Part shown: positions 6,590 through 8,600 of the stretch, in pieces
Position numbering within the stretch: the first letter of the stretch is position 1
Layout of the letters: the number at the start of each line of letters is the position of its first letter
From: Lachnospiraceae bacterium
GTDB taxonomy: Bacteria > Bacillota > Clostridia > Lachnospirales > Lachnospiraceae
Direction of reading: 5' to 3'
Length of the DNA: 8,600 nt
Assembly: GCA_017964745.1 (NCBI GenBank)
Contig: JAGCRJ010000186.1
Coordinates: 1 to 8,600, forward strand
Translations under genes and position numbers: made by a program
Notes under the pieces: generated by a model
Database searches by the model: none
The model's input: only the letters and a program-made list of their open reading frames with translations
What the model was told of the DNA's origin: nothing

Positions 6590-7707
6590 GTATTGATCTT
6601 GCCAAAATGCCAAAGCTAGGATTCGGACTCATGCGTCTTCCCGAAAAGGACGGCGTTATCGATCATGAGCAGGTCTGCAACATGGTTGATAAGTATATGC
6701 AGGCGGGAATGAACTATTTCGATACCGCATATGTTTATCACGGAGGAAAATCCGAGGTTGCCGCAAGGGAAGCTCTCGTAAAGAGATATCCCAGGGAAGA
6801 CTTCATGATCGCGACTAAGCTTCCCGCGTGGGAGATCAAAAAGGAAGAGGATATCGAGAGGATCTTTGCCGAGCAGCTCGAAAGAGCCGGTGTAGATTAT
6901 TTTGATTTCTACCTTCTTCATTCCATCGAGGAAGGAAACAATTACGACGTATATGAGAAGTATGATTGTTTCAGCTGGGGCCTTAAGAAAAAGGAGGAAG
7001 GAAAGATCAGGCATTTCGGTTTTTCTTTTCACGGAAGTCCGGAGCTCCTCGTAAAGCTTCTCGACGATCATCCCGAAGTTGAATTCGTGCAGATCCAGCT
7101 CAACTATCTCGACAGGACCAATCCCGTCGTGCGCTCGCAGCAGCTGTATGATATACTTCACGAGAGAAATATCCCCATCATCATAATGGAACCTGTAAGG
7201 GGCGGAATGCTCGCAGGCTTTTCTCCCGAGATAGATGCAAAGTTCAAGGCATACAGACCCGATAAGTCGATCGCATCATGGGCACTGCGCTTTGTTGCCT
7301 CCCTTCCCGGAGTCATGACGGTGCTGTCGGGAATGTCGAACGAAGAACAGATGGATGACAATATAGGAACCTTTACGAACTTCGAACCCATGACCGAAGA
7401 CGAGATCGCGATCGTGGATGAAGTTACGAACGAGCTGATGGCTATTCCGCAGATCGGATGTACCGCATGCAAGTACTGCTGCGACGGATGCCCGATGAGG
7501 ATAAGCATCCCCGATGTCTTCAGGACAGTCAATACGTTGCGCCGTTATCCCGATGACTGGCGTTCCAAGAATTTCTATAACGGACTCATTCAGAGATACG
7601 GCAAGGCTTCCGATTGTGTCGGATGCGGACAGTGCGAGAGGGTATGTCCCCAGCATCTGCCCATCATCGAGCTGATGAAGGAAGCTGCCGAAGTGCTCGG
7701 AAAGTAA
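6586..7707 (+). CDS. Aldo/keto reductase with C-terminal two-cluster [4Fe-4S] domain
   Basis: A 373-residue protein. Residues 1 to about 285 form the AKR TIM barrel, with a complete catalytic tetrad Asp46, Tyr51, Lys78 and His112 (in FDTAYVYHGG, IATK and LLH). FGFSFHGS, EPVRGG and LSGMSN are further typical strands. The C-terminal domain holds two ferredoxin-like motifs CX2CX2CX3CP: Cys292/295/298/302 and Cys344/347/350/354. An extra Cys299 stands next to Cys298. This matches the predicted oxidoreductase group COG1453, common in anaerobic Firmicutes and archaea. Electrons may pass between a carbonyl/alcohol substrate, a nicotinamide cofactor and ferredoxin, but the physiological reaction is not established for most members. 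The gene overlaps the MFS gene by four bases and is 5 bases before the ybaK-like gene, so it is in the same operon. Barrel and cluster assignment are firm; the substrate is unknown. Confidence 0.94.
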   Translation: MSIDLAKMPKLGFGLMRLPEKDGVIDHEQVCNMVDKYMQAGMNYFDTAYVYHGGKSEVAAREALVKRYPREDFMIATKLPAWEIKKEEDIERIFAEQLERAGVDYFDFYLLHSIEEGNNYDVYEKYDCFSWGLKKKEEGKIRHFGFSFHGSPELLVKLLDDHPEVEFVQIQLNYLDRTNPVVRSQQLYDILHERNIPIIIMEPVRGGMLAGFSPEIDAKFKAYRPDKSIASWALRFVASLPGVMTVLSGMSNEEQMDDNIGTFTNFEPMTEDEIAIVDEVTNELMAIPQIGCTACKYCCDGCPMRISIPDVFRTVNTLRRYPDDWRSKNFYNGLIQRYGKASDCVGCGQCERVCPQHLPIIELMKEAAEVLGK

Positions 7708-7710
7708 GGA
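7699..7710 (+). promoter_or_regulatory. Ribosome binding region of the YbaK-like gene, oddly spaced
   Basis: AAGGA (7706-7710) overlaps the TAA stop of the aldo/keto reductase gene and is only 2 bases from ATG 7713. A weaker GGAAAG (7699-7704) is 8 bases away. Either could serve; the short distance from the upstream stop favours re-initiation by ribosomes finishing the previous gene. Confidence 0.4.
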
Positions 7711-7712
7711 TC

Positions 7713-8192
7713 ATGAAGAAGGAAGATAAGACAAATGTATGCCGTGTTCTCGACGGAAAGAAGATCCCTTATGAGACACACGCTTACGAACCGGATGCAA
7801 CGATGACCGGTGAGCAGATAGCCGCGATACTCGGAGAAGATACCTCCAAGGTATTCAAGACTCTGGTCACGCAGGGAAAGAGCGGAGGATATTATGTGTT
7901 CGTTGTTCCCGTGGCTGAAGAGCTTGACCTTAAAAAGGCGGCGAAGGCATCGGGCGAAAAGTCCATCGACATGATAAAGCAGAAGGACCTTCTTCCGCTT
8001 ACGGGTTATGTACACGGCGGATGTTCTCCCATCGGAATGAAGAAGCAGTTCCCGACATTCATCCATGAAACCGCGACCGGCTTTGAGAAGATATTCGTAA
8101 GTGCCGGAAAGGTGGGACTCCAGATAGAACTCTCACCGGCGGATCTTATCTCGGTAGTCAGATGCAAAACTGCCGATATAATCTGCGGATGA
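7713..8192 (+). CDS. ybaK: YbaK/EbsC-family Cys-tRNA(Pro) deacylase
   Basis: A 159-residue protein, the same length as I recall for E. coli YbaK. It begins MKKEDKTNVCRVLDGKKIPYE, the usual opening of this group. The conserved VFKTLV carries Lys49, corresponding to the catalytic lysine in Haemophilus YbaK. VPVAEELDLKKAAKA, TGYVHGGCSPIG (GGCSPIG 102-108) and the final SAGKVGLQIELSPADL are family blocks. The enzyme hydrolyses Cys-tRNA(Pro) formed by prolyl-tRNA synthetase, a cytosolic trans-editing step protecting proline codons. The frame is open further upstream (to 7614), but that part lies in the aldo/keto reductase gene and is not homologous, so ATG 7713 is chosen. It ends with a tandem TGA-TAA (8190-8195) and is the last gene of its operon before a terminator. 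The link to the redox genes looks like shared transcription only. Confidence 0.93.
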   Translation: MKKEDKTNVCRVLDGKKIPYETHAYEPDATMTGEQIAAILGEDTSKVFKTLVTQGKSGGYYVFVVPVAEELDLKKAAKASGEKSIDMIKQKDLLPLTGYVHGGCSPIGMKKQFPTFIHETATGFEKIFVSAGKVGLQIELSPADLISVVRCKTADIICG

Positions 8193-8206
8193 TAAGAAGA
8201 TCACAA

Positions 8207-8241
8207 AAAATGCAGCTTGTCCGAAAGGCAGGCTGCATTTT
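8207..8241 (+). terminator. Intrinsic terminator at the end of the operon
   Basis: A long hairpin: AAAATGCAGCTTG (8207-8219) pairs with CAGGCTGCATTTT (8229-8241) through 13 pairs, one of them G-U. One U is bulged (8220). The top is CC-GAAA-GG (8221-8228), a GNRA tetraloop. The descending strand ends in TTTTATGTT, and six A bases (8205-8210) sit on the other side, so it could also stop transcription coming from the right. It lies 14 bases after the ybaK stop and 4 bases before the padR -35 box. Confidence 0.88.
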
Positions 8242-8244
8242 ATG

Positions 8245-8273
8245 TTGACGACTATTACGTTTAGTGATATATT
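8245..8273 (+). promoter_or_regulatory. Promoter of the padR-family gene
   Basis: TTGACG (8245-8250) and TATATT (8268-8273) are separated by exactly 17 bases. TG at 8265-8266, one base before the -10, gives an extended -10. This is the best promoter in the window. Transcription would start near 8280, inside the inverted repeat described separately. Confidence 0.85.
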
Positions 8274-8288
8274 ACGGTAAACGTAATA
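8253..8288 (+). promoter_or_regulatory. Inverted-repeat operator over the padR promoter
   Basis: TATTACGTTTA (8253-8263) and TAAACGTAATA (8278-8288) are perfect inverted 11-base arms 14 bases apart, enclosing the -10 box. A third copy of the half-site core, TATTACG (8270-8276), makes a second perfect palindrome with CGTAATA (8282-8288), 5 bases apart. PadR repressors usually bind such symmetric sites at their own promoter, so repression by the downstream gene product is the natural inference. Confidence 0.75.
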
Positions 8289-8303
8289 AAGGAGCGGGGG
8301 AAC

Positions 8304-8600
8304 ATGCGTGACAATGTAAAAGGCGGAGCACTGACGGAAGTTACATTTTTCATATTACTTTCTCTTTATGAGCCCAAGCACGGTTATGCGATCATGCAGT
8401 TCATAGAGGAGATGACGGAAGGGAGACTTTCCCTTGGCGCGGGTACATTGTACGGTGCCATAAATTCCCTTCTCGAAAAGGGGTGGATCAAACCCTACGG
8501 TGACGTAAACGGAAGGCAGAAAAAATATGTCATTACTCCGGACGGAAAGAAGGCTGCGAAGACGGAGCTTGCAAGACTCAGAAAGCTTGTGGATTTTGCG
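8304..8600 (+). CDS. PadR-family transcriptional regulator (3' truncated by window edge)
   Basis: The first 99 codons are present and the frame is open to the right edge. The N-terminus is a classic PadR winged helix-turn-helix: GGALTEVTFFILLSLYEPKHGYAI (7-30), the HGY motif (26-28), the recognition helix region GTLYGAINSLLEKGWI (47-62), and the wing RQKKYVITPDGKK (71-83). The C-terminal dimerisation helix lies mostly outside the window. AAAGGAG (8288-8294) is 9 bases before ATG 8304. PadR proteins repress genes for drug efflux, phenolic-acid decarboxylases or membrane proteins, commonly a gene just downstream, which is not visible here. Its promoter carries a perfect inverted repeat, suggesting autoregulation. 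I cannot tell which ligand it senses. Confidence 0.94.
   Translation, partial: MRDNVKGGALTEVTFFILLSLYEPKHGYAIMQFIEEMTEGRLSLGAGTLYGAINSLLEKGWIKPYGDVNGRQKKYVITPDGKKAAKTELARLRKLVDFA

Noticed and set aside
7614..7712. Upstream extension of the ybaK frame
   Set aside because: The extension lies inside the iron-sulfur domain of the aldo/keto reductase gene. It does not look like the N-terminus of the YbaK family, whose normal length is reached from ATG 7713.
1..8600. Insertion sequences, CRISPR repeats, tRNA genes or riboswitches
   Set aside because: I looked for transposase motifs, repeated units, tRNA-like cloverleafs and long structured leaders and found none I could support by reading.

Overview
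The window reads as chromosomal DNA from an anaerobic, low-to-mid-GC Firmicute, most likely a clostridial (Lachnospiraceae-like) species. This is inferred from strong AGGAGG-type ribosome binding sites, tightly packed co-directional genes, TTGACA/TATAAT-like promoters, a PadR regulator, an ABC-2 exporter and a ferredoxin-type aldo/keto reductase typical of anaerobes. No 16S or other taxonomic marker is present, so the placement is tentative. All supported genes lie on the + strand, and no stretch of 300 bases lacks a gene.

Layout. (1) 1-1052: the 3' end of an ABC transporter ATPase, overlapping by one base with a six-helix ABC-2 permease. Together they form a two-gene transporter unit. (2) 1061-4277: a promoter followed by two overlapping genes (4-base ATGA overlap) for two different short MutS-like ATPases. 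Both lack the N-terminal mismatch-reading domain, and both have Asn-Glu where the Walker B motif normally has Asp-Glu. They probably work as a heterodimeric pair. (3) 4300-8241: a promoter, then four closely packed genes ending in a strong intrinsic terminator. They encode a Gfo/Idh/MocA NAD(P)-dependent oxidoreductase, an MFS_1/LacY-like transporter, an aldo/keto reductase with a C-terminal two-cluster [4Fe-4S] domain, and a YbaK/EbsC-type Cys-tRNA(Pro) deacylase. The first three suggest uptake and redox conversion of a sugar, polyol or related small molecule. The deacylase is probably a housekeeping passenger. (4) 8245-8600: a promoter overlapped by an 11-bp perfect inverted repeat with a third half-site, then the first 99 codons of a PadR-family repressor, which runs off the right edge. 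This looks like autoregulation.

The most notable items are the tandem non-canonical MutS-like pair with its shared Walker B substitution, and the nested operator over the padR promoter. I see no mobile element, CRISPR array, tRNA, rRNA or riboswitch. I cannot claim a wholly new system from sequence alone. The MutS-like pair is the best candidate for an under-described one.
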